Shown: positions 1 through 7,628 of the stretch, in pieces
How positions within the stretch are numbered: the first letter of the stretch is position 1
Layout of the letters: each line of letters begins with the position of its first letter
Origin: Burkholderiales bacterium
Lineage (GTDB): Bacteria > Pseudomonadota > Gammaproteobacteria > Burkholderiales > SG8-39
DNA: 15,950 bases
Assembly: GCA_005777205.1 (NCBI GenBank)
Contig: SXNB01000204.1
Span: 1-15,950 of the forward strand
Reading direction: 5' to 3'
The notes under the pieces: model-generated
Databases searched by the model: none
The model's input: the letters and a program-made list of their open reading frames with translations, nothing else
Told to the model about the DNA's origin: nothing
Translations under genes and position numbers: made by a program

Positions 1-1
1 G

Positions 2-64
2 AAAATCTATCCCGCAGGGGGTGCGGTGGCCTCCTGGAACACACTGGTTCGCAAGTTGGAGTAG
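2..64 (+). CDS. 3' end of an upstream gene (partial, unidentified)
   Basis: The frame starting at base 2 reads a short protein tail containing YPAGGAVASWNTLVRK and ends in TAG at 62-64. The composition looks like real protein (balanced hydrophobic and charged residues), and the stop lies 50 bases before the next gene on the same strand. Only about 20 residues are visible, so no family can be named. It may simply be a chance open frame, because the other plus frame is also open here. Confidence 0.35.
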   Translation, partial: KIYPAGGAVASWNTLVRKLE

Positions 65-114
65 CGGCTGATGCGCGGCGTCTTCCACGCGGCGCGAGTC
101 GAATCACGGATCCC

Positions 115-984
115 ATGACCGCCGCCCCAACCCTCTTCGCCGGCCTCGCGCCCCTGGCGTTCATCTTCCTCTGGAGCATGGCGTTCGTCGCCGTGCGCGC
201 GGGCCTGCCCGACGTCTCGCCTCTCTACTTCCTGGCCGTGCGCTTCGCGATCGCCACCACGATCCTGGTGACAATCGCCGCCTTGTGGCGCCTCGGCTGG
301 ACGGGTCTGCGCCAGACCTGGCGCCACTTCGTGGTGGCGGGCGTGCTCATCAACGCGCTTTACCTCTCCGCCGCCTACCTGGCCATGACCGAAATTTCCG
401 GCGCCACGCTGGCGCTGCTTGGTGCGCTGCATCCCCTGCTCACCGCGCTGCTGTCCGGACCGGTACTGGGCGAGCGCTTCCGAGCGCGGCAGTGGCTGGG
501 CGTGGCCTGCGGCATTGCGGGGGTGGCGCTGGTCGTCGGTATCGATGCCAACGATCTCGCGCAGCGCGCCGGCGTGGCCTGGGGCCTGGGTTCGGTGGTC
601 TGCCTCACCGCCGGGACGCTCTATTACAGCCGCTACTGCCGGGGCCTCGGCCTGGTGCAGGCGAACACCATCCAGCTGGCCGCCGCGGCGGCCGTCACCG
701 CGGCGTTCGCGCTAGCGTTCGAAGACGTGCGCGCCGATTGGACACCAACCGCCCTCGCCACGCTGGGTTTCCTGGTGTGCGCCGTGTCGCTGGGCGGCAT
801 GGCGCTGCTGCTGTACATGCTGAAGAACGGCGCCGCGGGCAGAGTCGCGGCCAATTTCTACCTCACGCCCGGCACCACCGCCGTGCTCGGCTGGTTGATC
901 CTGGGCGAGACGCTGTCGCCCCTGGCGATACTGGGTTTCGTGATCGCGTCGGTCGGGGTATGGTTGGTCAATCGCGGAGGATGA
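115..984 (+). CDS. EamA/DMT-family inner-membrane permease
   Basis: This 289-residue protein is almost entirely hydrophobic, with about ten predicted membrane segments arranged as two similar halves, the layout of the EamA (drug/metabolite transporter) superfamily. Family-typical stretches are visible: an N-terminal segment with FLWSMAFVAVRAGL, the end of the first half near residues 90-145 (ALLGALHPLLTALLSGPVLGER then a helix), and the matching end of the second half (NFYLTPGTTAVLGWLILGE). Members export or import small metabolites such as amino acids, and the substrate cannot be read from sequence. The ATG at 115 gives the usual length, although the frame stays open upstream to base 1. Its TGA overlaps the ATG of the next gene by four bases (ATGA at 981-984), so the two are probably translationally coupled. 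Confidence 0.88.
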   Translation: MTAAPTLFAGLAPLAFIFLWSMAFVAVRAGLPDVSPLYFLAVRFAIATTILVTIAALWRLGWTGLRQTWRHFVVAGVLINALYLSAAYLAMTEISGATLALLGALHPLLTALLSGPVLGERFRARQWLGVACGIAGVALVVGIDANDLAQRAGVAWGLGSVVCLTAGTLYYSRYCRGLGLVQANTIQLAAAAAVTAAFALAFEDVRADWTPTALATLGFLVCAVSLGGMALLLYMLKNGAAGRVAANFYLTPGTTAVLGWLILGETLSPLAILGFVIASVGVWLVNRGG

Positions 985-1979
985 ACCAGATGCTCGTCGC
1001 ACAACTCAGCTCGTTCGGCAGGCCCGAATCGGTGATCGAAATCGTGGCGCAGGGCGATCCGGGCGAGCCCGGCGCAGACGAAGTGACTATCGACACCGAG
1101 TTCGTGCCGATCAACCCCGCCGATATCCTGAACCTGGAAGGAAAGTACGGTGCGGCGCCGCCCCAGCTGCCGATGATCCCAGGCGCGGAAGGCGTGGGGC
1201 GGATCACCAGGGTAGGATCGGCTGTCCGGCACCTGAAGCCGGGCGACCGCGTATTGCTGCCTGGCCCAGGATGCTGGCGCGAACGCTTCAAGGCGCCCGG
1301 CAAAGTTGTGTTCGCGCTGCCGGAAGGCGTGGATCCGAAACAGCTCGCCATGCTGCGGGTGAATCCGCCCACTGCGTACCTGATGCTGCACCAGATCGTC
1401 GCGCCGAAGCCCGGCCAGTGGGTCATTCAGAACGCCGCGAACTCGGGTGTCGGACATTGCCTGATCCGCTTGGCACGGCTCGCAGGGCTCAAGACGGTCA
1501 ACGTCGTCCGCCGGGAAGAACTCGTGAACCGACTGCGCGAGTTTGGCGGCGACGTGGTGTTGACCGACGGTCGCGATCTCGACGCGCGGGTGCGCAGCGC
1601 GATCGGCGAGGCCGCCCTGCCGCTCGCGATCGACGCGGTGGGCGGCTCGGGCACGCAGCGCCTAGCCCGTTGTGTAAGCGATGGCGGGACGGTGGTCAAC
1701 TATGGCATGCTGAGCCGCGAGCCGTGCATGGTGGACGGCCGCGACACCGTGTTCCGCGACGTGCGGCTGCAGGGCTTCTGGTTGCGCAAGTGGTTCGTGG
1801 ACACGCCGCCGGCGCAGATCGCGGCCGTGTATCGCGACCTCGCGTCCAAGTTGGCCGACGGGACCCTCGCGGTGGAGGTAGAGGCCGTCTACCCGATCCG
1901 CAAAATCAAGGAAGCGGTTGCGCACGCGGCGCGTGGCGGGCGTTCGGGGAAGATACTGATCTCGTTCGCGAAGGATTGA
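981..1979 (+). CDS. MDR-family NAD(P)H oxidoreductase, trans-2-enoyl reductase (MECR)-like
   Basis: This 332-residue medium-chain dehydrogenase/reductase has a GroES-like N-terminal domain (about residues 1-120) with the INPADILNLEGKY stretch, where MECR/Etr1 proteins have a NPSDIN-type motif. It also has RVNPPTAYLML (about 126-136), like the VNPxTAYRML of MECR, and a nucleotide-binding NAANSGVG at about 151-158. No zinc-binding cysteine cluster is visible, which fits a zinc-free reductase of the quinone/enoyl reductase branch. Likely activity is NAD(P)H-dependent reduction of an activated C=C bond; the substrate is unknown. I chose the ATG at 981 because GGAGG lies just before it and it overlaps the stop of the preceding permease. 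A second ATG at 990 is possible. The open frame extends far upstream inside the permease gene, but that part is an antisense-like shadow with no domain. Confidence 0.87.
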   Translation: MNQMLVAQLSSFGRPESVIEIVAQGDPGEPGADEVTIDTEFVPINPADILNLEGKYGAAPPQLPMIPGAEGVGRITRVGSAVRHLKPGDRVLLPGPGCWRERFKAPGKVVFALPEGVDPKQLAMLRVNPPTAYLMLHQIVAPKPGQWVIQNAANSGVGHCLIRLARLAGLKTVNVVRREELVNRLREFGGDVVLTDGRDLDARVRSAIGEAALPLAIDAVGGSGTQRLARCVSDGGTVVNYGMLSREPCMVDGRDTVFRDVRLQGFWLRKWFVDTPPAQIAAVYRDLASKLADGTLAVEVEAVYPIRKIKEAVAHAARGGRSGKILISFAKD

Positions 1980-1990
1980 CCGCTGCCGGC

Positions 1991-2043
1991 GGGGCGAGGG
2001 AAGGTCCGCAATGTAATCGATCGGTTACATTTTCCCCCTCCCC
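1991..2043. repeat. large imperfect hairpin downstream of the MDR gene (terminator-like)
   Basis: Outer arms at 1991-2002 (GGGGCGAGGGAA) and 2032-2043 (TTCCCCCTCCCC) pair at 10 of 12 positions. Inside them, AATGTAA at 2010-2016 and TTACATT at 2025-2031 form a perfect 7-bp stem, extendable to 9 bp with one G-U pair, around a GATC loop; seven bases bulge on the left side. It starts 12 bases after the stop of the MDR gene. It may act as a transcription terminator, though no T-run follows it. The inner TGTAA-N8-TTACA core also looks like a dimeric regulator's operator. Pairing is seen directly; function is inference. Confidence 0.45.
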
Positions 2044-2052
2044 GGGGCGCGA

Positions 2053-2205
2053 CTACGGCTTCTTGATGAAGTCCCTGATGGTCGCGTCGGTGTGGAACAC
2101 CGGCTTCTCGTGATGGTGCGGACCATCGTAGCTCTCGATCAGCGCGGGAAAAAGCAGATGCCTTAGCTGCGAAGTGACCGCCGCAGCCGCAGGGAAGGCA
2201 GGTTT
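2053..2205 (-). pseudogene. C-terminal fragment of an unidentified gene, 5' end missing
   Basis: On the minus strand a 50-codon open stretch ends with TAG at 2055-2053. Its last 35 residues look like genuine protein, with LLFPALIESYDGPHHHEK followed by PVFHTDATIRDFIKKP and the stop. There is no start codon with a plausible leader, and the frame closes at 2206-2208. I do not recognise the family; the HHHEK tail is distinctive enough to search. It is probably a remnant whose 5' part was lost, and it abuts another gene lacking its 5' end on the opposite strand. Confidence 0.4.
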
Positions 2206-2225
2206 TCACGCTGACTCTGCTGGCA

Positions 2226-2558
2226 GTGTTTTGTGGCGTTCTCTACTACCAGTACCCGCGTATCCTTGCGCCCTATGCCTTGCCCAATGCCCAGACCGAT
2301 CCGACGGTCGTCGAAGCAGATCTGGAATTCATCGGTGAAATGGTCGAAACCTATCGATCGTCGCAGGGGAAGTATCCGGAAACCCTGGAACGAGTACGGT
2401 TGCCCGCTGGCTTGGCGGAATTGGTCGCCCGCTTTCCGTTGGAGTATCGCCTGCGCGACAAGGCCTTCACACCGGAACGGAAGGCTTATCGGTGGCATGG
2501 GGTATATGAAAGCGATACACCCAAGATCACTGTCGTACCTGGCAAGACGGACAAGTAG
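2226..2558 (+). CDS. small membrane-anchored hypothetical protein, pilin-like, probably 5'-truncated
   Basis: The frame is open from 2178 to the TAG at 2556-2558. The first possible start in the standard set is GTG at 2226, with no ribosome site before it. The open stretch upstream of that GTG reads RQVFTLTLLAVF, which would complete a hydrophobic anchor running into CGVLYYQYP, so the true start is probably missing. After the anchor comes a periplasmic-looking domain with a helix, EADLEFIGEMVETYRSSQGK, followed by YPETL. This pattern recalls the helix-then-GxYP layout of type II secretion pseudopilins (GspG-like), but it lacks the classic GFTLxE prepilin signature. I do not assign a function. 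It could be a decayed pilin-like gene or a small single-pass periplasmic protein. Confidence 0.5.
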   Translation: MFCGVLYYQYPRILAPYALPNAQTDPTVVEADLEFIGEMVETYRSSQGKYPETLERVRLPAGLAELVARFPLEYRLRDKAFTPERKAYRWHGVYESDTPKITVVPGKTDK

Positions 2559-2695
2559 TTCATTGCTGGAACTGAGTGGCTGAAGTCCTGCTCTGCGGTT
2601 CAGCTTCGCGGAGATTGGCAAGCCGCGGGTCAGCACAGTTGGCGAGAGTCGCAATGCATCCTCACGGCGGCTCGTCCTTGCCATCCTGCAATAGC

Positions 2696-2707
2696 AGAAG
2701 CGCTTCT
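2696..2707. repeat. 12-bp perfect palindrome upstream of the Rossmann oxidoreductase gene
   Basis: AGAAGCGCTTCT is a perfect palindrome centred 35 bases before the ATG at 2737. The rest of the 178-base gap between 2558 and 2737 shows no gene and no strong promoter. It could be an operator or chance; there is no second copy nearby. Confidence 0.25.
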
Positions 2708-2736
2708 ACGTAGCGTTTCTGTCTGCTCCTCCACAA

Positions 2737-3378
2737 ATGATGAGAACCGTCGCGCTCGCCGGAGCCACCGGCCTCGTTGGCCGGGAGATCCTGCGGGGCC
2801 TCCTCGCCGATTCTTCGGTTGCCGTGATCCACGTGCTCGGCCGCCGGGCGCCTGGCGCCAGCCACCCGAAAATCACGGCACATGTCGCCGATTTCCGCTC
2901 GCTCCTCAGCCTGCCGCCGGTCGACGAGGTTTATCTCGCGCTCGGAACGACCATCAAGGTGGCGGGCAGCCAGGAAGCCTTCCGGGCGGTGGATTTCGAC
3001 GCCAACCTCGCCGTCGGCAGGGCGGCGCTCGCCGCAGGCGCGAAGCGCGCAGGACTGGTGAGCGCCATCGGTGCCAGCGCAGGATCGGGGACGTTCTACA
3101 GCCAAGTGAAGGGCGAGCTCGAAAACGCACTCTCCGTCCTTGCCTTCGACGGCCTCGTCATCGTCCGCCCCTCTTTCCTCGCTGGCGATCGCGAGTCCCT
3201 TGGTCAACCGGTGCGCCGAGGTGAGGGCATCGCCCTCGCCGTGAGCCGCCTTCTCGGACCGCTGATTCCACGCAACTACCGCCCCGTTCCCGCTGCCGCA
3301 GTCGCGAAAGCACTCCTCAACCGGGTACCTATCGCACGCGGGCGCTCAGTCGTTTCCTCTGGCGAACAGCAGCCGTAG
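2737..3378 (+). CDS. NAD(P)-binding Rossmann oxidoreductase, HTATIP2/TIP30-like atypical SDR
   Basis: This 213-residue protein begins with the nucleotide-binding motif GATGLVG (residues 9-15) after a hydrophobic strand. It continues with the LALGTTIKVAGSQEAFRAVDF segment (about 68-87) typical of TIP30/YwnB-like atypical SDRs, and a YxxxK pair (Tyr121, Lys125) in FYSQVKGE. Length is normal for this compact family. The substrate is unknown. An in-frame second ATG at 2740 is equally possible, and no clear ribosome site is seen before either. It is convergent with the Bug gene on the right (17 bases between stops) and stands alone after a decayed region, so no operon partner informs its role. Confidence 0.8.
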   Translation: MMRTVALAGATGLVGREILRGLLADSSVAVIHVLGRRAPGASHPKITAHVADFRSLLSLPPVDEVYLALGTTIKVAGSQEAFRAVDFDANLAVGRAALAAGAKRAGLVSAIGASAGSGTFYSQVKGELENALSVLAFDGLVIVRPSFLAGDRESLGQPVRRGEGIALAVSRLLGPLIPRNYRPVPAAAVAKALLNRVPIARGRSVVSSGEQQP

Positions 3379-3395
3379 CCCCGGAGCGGGTTCGA

Positions 3396-4343
3396 CTATT
3401 GCGGCTCGAGCCCGACCTTCTTCACCATCGCGGCGTATTTCGCGAGCTCGCTGCGGAACGCCGCCTGCGCCTGCTCGGTGGTGCTGATCCGGATCGTGTT
3501 GCCCATCTTGGCCATCGTGTCCTTGACGGCGCCGTCGGCGAACGCGGCGACCAGGGCATCGTGCACTTTCTTCACCGCGGCTGGGGCCATGCCCTTGGGC
3601 CCGATCACGGCGAACCACGCTTCCACGTCGAAGTTCGCCAGGCCCTGCTCGGCGAAAGTCGGCACCCCCGGTGCGGCAGCGGAGCGCTGGGAGGCCAGCA
3701 TGCCCAGCGGACGAAGCTTGCCACTCGCGATGTGCCCCTGCACGCTCGGCAACGCGAGCGCGCCGAAATCGACCTGCCCACCGAGCAGGTCGGTCACCAT
3801 CGGACCGACGCCCTTGAAGGGAATGTGCTTCGCCTTGACGCCCGCGGCGTCGAGGTAGAGCTCCGTCGCGAGGTGAAGGATGGTCCCATTGCCGCCGGAG
3901 GCGTAATTGAACGTGCCGGGCTTGTCCTTGAGCAGCGCGACGAGCTCCTTGTGGTTTGCCGCCGGCAACTTCGCCGGATTGACGACCAGCACCATGGGCG
4001 TCGAGCCGACCACCGCGATGGGCGTGAAGTCCCCCGGCATGTCAAATGGCAGGGACTTCAGCACGCTCGGAAAGATCACCACGTTGTTGGACACCACCGA
4101 CAGCGTGTTGCCGTCGGGCGCCGAGCGCGCCAGCGCCTGCAGGCCGATGACACCGCCCGCGCCGGTCTGGTTGTCCACCAGGATGGTCGCGCCGAGCGCC
4201 TTGGATAGCGCGGGTTGAGCCGCGCGGGTGATTGCGTCGACACCGGAACCCACGGCGTTGGGCAGGATGAAGCGGACCGGGGTCTGCGCGAGCGCGGGGC
4301 CTGCGGCAAGGGCGGCAAAGAGCCATGCGAAAAGTGGTTTCAT
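3396..4343 (-). CDS. Bug-family (TTT/TctC) periplasmic substrate-binding protein
   Basis: This 315-residue protein has a signal peptide (residues 1-20, Lys at 2, hydrophobic core, ALAQ cleavage region). The mature part shows the Bug layout: RFILPNAVGSGVDAITRAAQP, then ILVDNQTGAGGVIG, ARSAPDGNTL, and the PFKGVGPMVTDLLGGQVDF loop that forms the ligand pocket. Bug proteins bind small carboxylates and related compounds and either deliver them to a TctAB permease or act as orphan receptors. No tctA or tctB is nearby, so this one is an orphan. The frame runs upstream to 4457, but the ATG at 4343 is correct because the signal peptide starts there. It is divergent from the MFS gene (120 bases between starts) and serves below as the intact reference for the damaged Bug gene at 9013-9783. 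Confidence 0.92.
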   Translation of the reverse strand: MKPLFAWLFAALAAGPALAQTPVRFILPNAVGSGVDAITRAAQPALSKALGATILVDNQTGAGGVIGLQALARSAPDGNTLSVVSNNVVIFPSVLKSLPFDMPGDFTPIAVVGSTPMVLVVNPAKLPAANHKELVALLKDKPGTFNYASGGNGTILHLATELYLDAAGVKAKHIPFKGVGPMVTDLLGGQVDFGALALPSVQGHIASGKLRPLGMLASQRSAAAPGVPTFAEQGLANFDVEAWFAVIGPKGMAPAAVKKVHDALVAAFADGAVKDTMAKMGNTIRISTTEQAQAAFRSELAKYAAMVKKVGLEPQ

Positions 4344-4463
4344 GATCGCTATTCTAAGCCTGGAAAAGGGAGGCCTGTTCCTGATCGAAGCGACTCGCGC
4401 GCATATTGGTACGATGCCCGGTATGCACCTCCGAAACACCCGTCCTGCCGTGTCCACGACCTG

Positions 4464-5732
4464 ATGCCCCTACCCCACGGCCTGCGCGCCTTCCGCCACC
4501 ACGACTACCGCCTCTATTTCGCGGGACAGGGCATTTCGCAGACCGGAACCTGGCTGCAGCTGATCGCCACCAGCTGGCTGGTGTACGAGCTCACCGGATC
4601 GGCTTTCCTGCTGGGCCTTGCCGCCTTCGCGCAGCAGATCCCGATGCTGGTCCTGGGACCCTTCGCCGGGGTCTGGGTGGACCGCATGAAGAAGCGCAAG
4701 GTGCTGCTGATCACGCAGAACGGCGCGCTCGCGCAGTCGCTGGCGATGCTGGCACTGGTCGCCTCGGGCGAGGTCCAGGCCTGGCACCTGATCCTCGCCA
4801 ACCTGGTGCTGGGCGTACTCAACGCCATCGAGTCCCCGGCTCGCCAGGCGCAACTGGTGGAACTGGTGGGCGGGCGCGAGGACCTGCCCAACGCCATTGC
4901 CTTCAGCTCGGTGCTGATGAACAGTGCCCGCTTCATCGGCCCGATGATCGGCGGCGTGGTGATCGGCGCCCTGGGCGTGGCCTGGGGCTTCGCCCTCAAC
5001 TGCCTGATGCGCGGCGCGGTGATCCTTGCGTTGTCCCTGATCCGCGCCACGCCGCGCGCCACCGAGCGCGGCGACGACGGCTGGCTGCGCCAGCTTGCGG
5101 CGGGCTTTCGCTACGCCTTCGGTTTCCTGCCCACGCGCAGCGCGCTGCTGCTGCTGGCGGCAGTGAGTTTCTCGGTGCAGCCCTACCAGTCGCTCGCGCC
5201 CTACTTCGCGCGCGACGTGTTCCAGGGCGACTCGGTGACGCTGGGCTGGCTGATCGGCGCCGGCGGCTTCGGCGCGGCCGCCGGCACGGTCTACCTGGCG
5301 ATGCGGCCGACGATCCGCGGGCTAGTCACGCTGATGCCGGTGGCGGGTGCTGCCGCCGGCGGGGCGCTGATCGGCTTTTCTTTCTCCACCACGCTATGGC
5401 TCGCGATCCCGCTGCTGGTGGTGGTGGGCGTGGGCGGCATGCTCACTGCCGCCTCCACCAACACCGTGCTGCAGACCATCGTCGAGGACCGCATGCGCGC
5501 GCGCGTGGTCTCCATCTACATGATGTCGTTCCTCGGTACGGCGCCGCTGGGGGCCCTCTTCGCCGGCACGCTGTCGGAGATCATCGGCCCGCCGGCGGTG
5601 CTGGCGCTGGGCGGCGCGGTGGCACTCGCCGCTGCCGCGGTCTACTGGACCCAGCTAGGCGCGATCCGCAGCGCCATCCGCCCGATCTACGAGAAACTGG
5701 GCATTGCGCCGCGGCCAGCGGCGGAGGATTGA
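4464..5732 (+). CDS. MFS permease, EntS-like (MFS_3) group
   Basis: This 422-residue protein has about twelve membrane segments and the MFS motif A between helices 2 and 3 (GVWVDRMKKRKVL, residues 69-81, with Asp73 and Arg74). The opening RAFRHHDYRLYFAGQGISQTG is typical of the MFS_3 group of exporters related to enterobactin exporter EntS. The likely role is proton-driven export of a small compound, substrate unknown. The ATG at 4464 is chosen because the conserved N-terminus follows it at the usual distance; the frame is open upstream to 4215 but reads antisense of the Bug gene. The known sulfoacetate importer SauU is also an MFS protein. However, this gene is separated from the sulfonate operon by a 408-base gap and faces it, so a link is weak. 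Confidence 0.88.
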   Translation: MPLPHGLRAFRHHDYRLYFAGQGISQTGTWLQLIATSWLVYELTGSAFLLGLAAFAQQIPMLVLGPFAGVWVDRMKKRKVLLITQNGALAQSLAMLALVASGEVQAWHLILANLVLGVLNAIESPARQAQLVELVGGREDLPNAIAFSSVLMNSARFIGPMIGGVVIGALGVAWGFALNCLMRGAVILALSLIRATPRATERGDDGWLRQLAAGFRYAFGFLPTRSALLLLAAVSFSVQPYQSLAPYFARDVFQGDSVTLGWLIGAGGFGAAAGTVYLAMRPTIRGLVTLMPVAGAAAGGALIGFSFSTTLWLAIPLLVVVGVGGMLTAASTNTVLQTIVEDRMRARVVSIYMMSFLGTAPLGALFAGTLSEIIGPPAVLALGGAVALAAAAVYWTQLGAIRSAIRPIYEKLGIAPRPAAED

Positions 5733-6140
5733 AGCAAGCTCGCTGGCAGGAACCTCAAGCGCGTGCTGCGGGAGATTTGCCGCAAGGGAAGAACTCGCTA
5801 GCTTTCGCACCCTTCACCACACGCAGGTTGGTTAAGGTGACGCCGGTATCGAGAATGATGTCGCCGCTGCCGGTGTTCGTCGACGCACCGGGTTCGTCCT
5901 CCAGCAACTGTTCGCCGAATCCGCGAACCCCAGCGCCAGGGCCCCCGGCAGCGCCGCAAGCAGCAGCTTGTGGCGTCGCAGGGCAGCTCGCCACCACGGG
6001 TCAGGCTTCGCGGGCAGAACGACGGGCGCGGCATTCGCCAGGGCCCGAGACCCCCGCGATCGGGAACTGCTGTAGAGCGCCGCTCTTTTCATGCCCGCAC
6101 GCGCTTAAAGCGCACGCACCACCCTACCACCGCCCGAACC
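5733..6140. other. 408-base gap without a confident gene; possible frameshifted remnant on the minus strand
   Basis: No intact gene is supported. On the minus strand, an ATG at 6092 opens a frame with a hydrophobic segment (HKLLLAALPGALALGF) that later becomes low-quality. A different minus frame then takes over with GDIILDTGVTLTNLRVVKG, ending at 5755. The two could be halves of one small membrane or exported protein split by a frameshift. Neither half is recognised, and in DNA this GC-rich such frames also arise by chance. Confidence 0.25.
6101..6113. terminator. short GC-rich hairpin after the sauT-like gene
   Basis: GCGCTTAAAGCGC is a perfect inverted repeat about 28 bases past the stop of the operon's last gene on the minus strand. 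The stem is only 4-6 bp with a tiny loop, and no T-run follows on the minus strand, so it is a weak terminator candidate at best. Confidence 0.2.
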
Positions 6141-7628
6141 TCAGGCGACGTCGGCCAGCTTGAGCCGTTGCACCTTTCCCGAGGGCCCCTTGGGCAACTC
6201 CGCGAGGATGCGGAATTCCCGGGGCGTCTTGAAGCGGCCCAGTTCCGCCAGGCAGAATTCCCGCAACGCTTCGGTGCTCGCTTGTGCACCCGGTTTGAGC
6301 ACCACGCAGGCGCGGATGTCCTGCCCGTAGTTCGCATCCGGCACCCCGACCGCGGCAGCTTCCAGGACGCTGGGGTGCCGCAGCAGGGCTTCGTCGATCT
6401 CGCGCGGCGCGATGTTCTCTCCCCCCTTGATGATCAGCTCCTTCAGGCGCCCGGTGATGAAATGGAAACCGTCGTCATCCCGATTGCCGAGGTCGCCGGT
6501 GTGCATCCAGCCGTCGGCATCAAAGGCGGCGGCCGTCTGCTCCGCGGACTTGTAGTAGCCAGCCATGATGTTCGGACCGCGCAGGCGGATTTCGCCTTCG
6601 ACCACCCGCGCCTCGACCGCGCAGGGCAGCCCGACACTGCCGATCTTGCGCCGCGCCGGATCCTGCGGGTTGGCGAACGCGATCGATGCCGTCTCGGTCA
6701 TGCCCATGCATTCGATCACCGAAACGCCGAAGATGCGCTCGAACGCCTGGTGCTGTTCGGGCGGAAGAGCCGCCGACGCCGAGCGCCCGAAGCGCACGCT
6801 CGGAAACCGGTAGTCGCGCCCCGGTTCCGCGCTATTCAGAAGGTAGGCAATGATAGTCGGCACCATATTAATCCAGGTAGCCGAATGGGCTTCCACGTCC
6901 GCCCACCAGCGGCCAGCGCTGAAGCGCTGCGGCGCGATCAGGCTGCCACCCGAGAGGAACGGCGTCACAGTGGCGATCACCTGGCCGTTGATGTGGTAGA
7001 TGGGCAGCGAAGACAGGCAGCGGTCGCCGGGCCCCAGGCCGTGCCAGGCGGCGACGCTGGAGGCCGCTGCGATAAGGTTTGCATGCGTGAGCAGCACGCC
7101 TTTGGGCGTGCCGGTGGTGCCGGAGGTATACATCAGCAGCGCCGGATCGCCTGGCGCGACCGCCGCGAGGGCAACACCTGCCGTCGCGGGTCCGGCGTCG
7201 CCGAAAATCGACGGCGCGTCGGGGTCGATGACGATCACCGCTACGGGTCTGGCGACGCCGGCGAGGGCTTCGCGCAGCTGCTTTTCCAGTTCCGGCGAAG
7301 TAAACAGGAGCCGGCAGTCGCAGTGGCCAACGACGTAGGCGAGCTGCGAGCGCTGCGACAGCAGGTTCAGCGGGGTGACCACGCAGCCGGCGGCCATCGT
7401 TGCGAGGAACAGCAACGTCGACTGGTAGCCGTTGGGCAGGTAGAGGGCGACCTTGTCGCCGCGGGCGAGGCCGCGCGCGGCAAGCAAGCGGGCAAGGTGC
7501 TGCGCCTCGCGTGCGAGCCCGCCGTAGCTCAGGGTGTGCCCGGTCTCGGGAGCGATCAGGAACAGGTGCTCGGGCTGCCGTGCGGCGTGTGCCGCCAGGA
7601 CCTCGCGCAGCGTTCCGGCCACGCTCAT
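6141..7628 (-). CDS. sauT: AMP-forming acyl-CoA ligase, probable sulfoacetate-CoA ligase (SauT-like)
   Basis: This 495-residue class I adenylate-forming enzyme has all main motifs: the phosphate loop YTSGTTGTPKG (167-177), GMTETAS (about 308-314), GWMHTGDLG with the hinge region ITGRLKELIIKGGENIAPREID, and the C-terminal catalytic Lys485 in PSGKVQ. It would activate a carboxylate with ATP and join it to CoA. Its start ATG (7628) overlaps the stop of the preceding aldehyde dehydrogenase by four bases, so the two are co-translated. Next to a CoA-acylating aldehyde dehydrogenase and Xsc, the best substrate is sulfoacetate, as in the SauT step described for Cupriavidus necator H16. Family membership is certain; the substrate is inferred from neighbours. 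A malonate- or other short-acid ligase is the main alternative. The frame continues upstream to 7772, but that part is a shadow of the dehydrogenase. Confidence 0.85.
   Translation of the reverse strand: MSVAGTLREVLAAHAARQPEHLFLIAPETGHTLSYGGLAREAQHLARLLAARGLARGDKVALYLPNGYQSTLLFLATMAAGCVVTPLNLLSQRSQLAYVVGHCDCRLLFTSPELEKQLREALAGVARPVAVIVIDPDAPSIFGDAGPATAGVALAAVAPGDPALLMYTSGTTGTPKGVLLTHANLIAAASSVAAWHGLGPGDRCLSSLPIYHINGQVIATVTPFLSGGSLIAPQRFSAGRWWADVEAHSATWINMVPTIIAYLLNSAEPGRDYRFPSVRFGRSASAALPPEQHQAFERIFGVSVIECMGMTETASIAFANPQDPARRKIGSVGLPCAVEARVVEGEIRLRGPNIMAGYYKSAEQTAAAFDADGWMHTGDLGNRDDDGFHFITGRLKELIIKGGENIAPREIDEALLRHPSVLEAAAVGVPDANYGQDIRACVVLKPGAQASTEALREFCLAELGRFKTPREFRILAELPKGPSGKVQRLKLADVA

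Noticed and set aside
285..980. Long plus-strand open frame upstream of the MDR gene, giving a 564-residue fusion
   Set aside because: The added residues are arginine-rich shadow translation of the EamA permease in another frame; the ATG at 981 with GGAGG and an ATGA overlap is the real start.
4464..5732. MFS permease as the sulfoacetate importer SauU
   Set aside because: It looks like the EntS/MFS_3 exporter group, is on the opposite strand and is separated from the operon by a 408-base gap; a tie to sulfonates is not supported.
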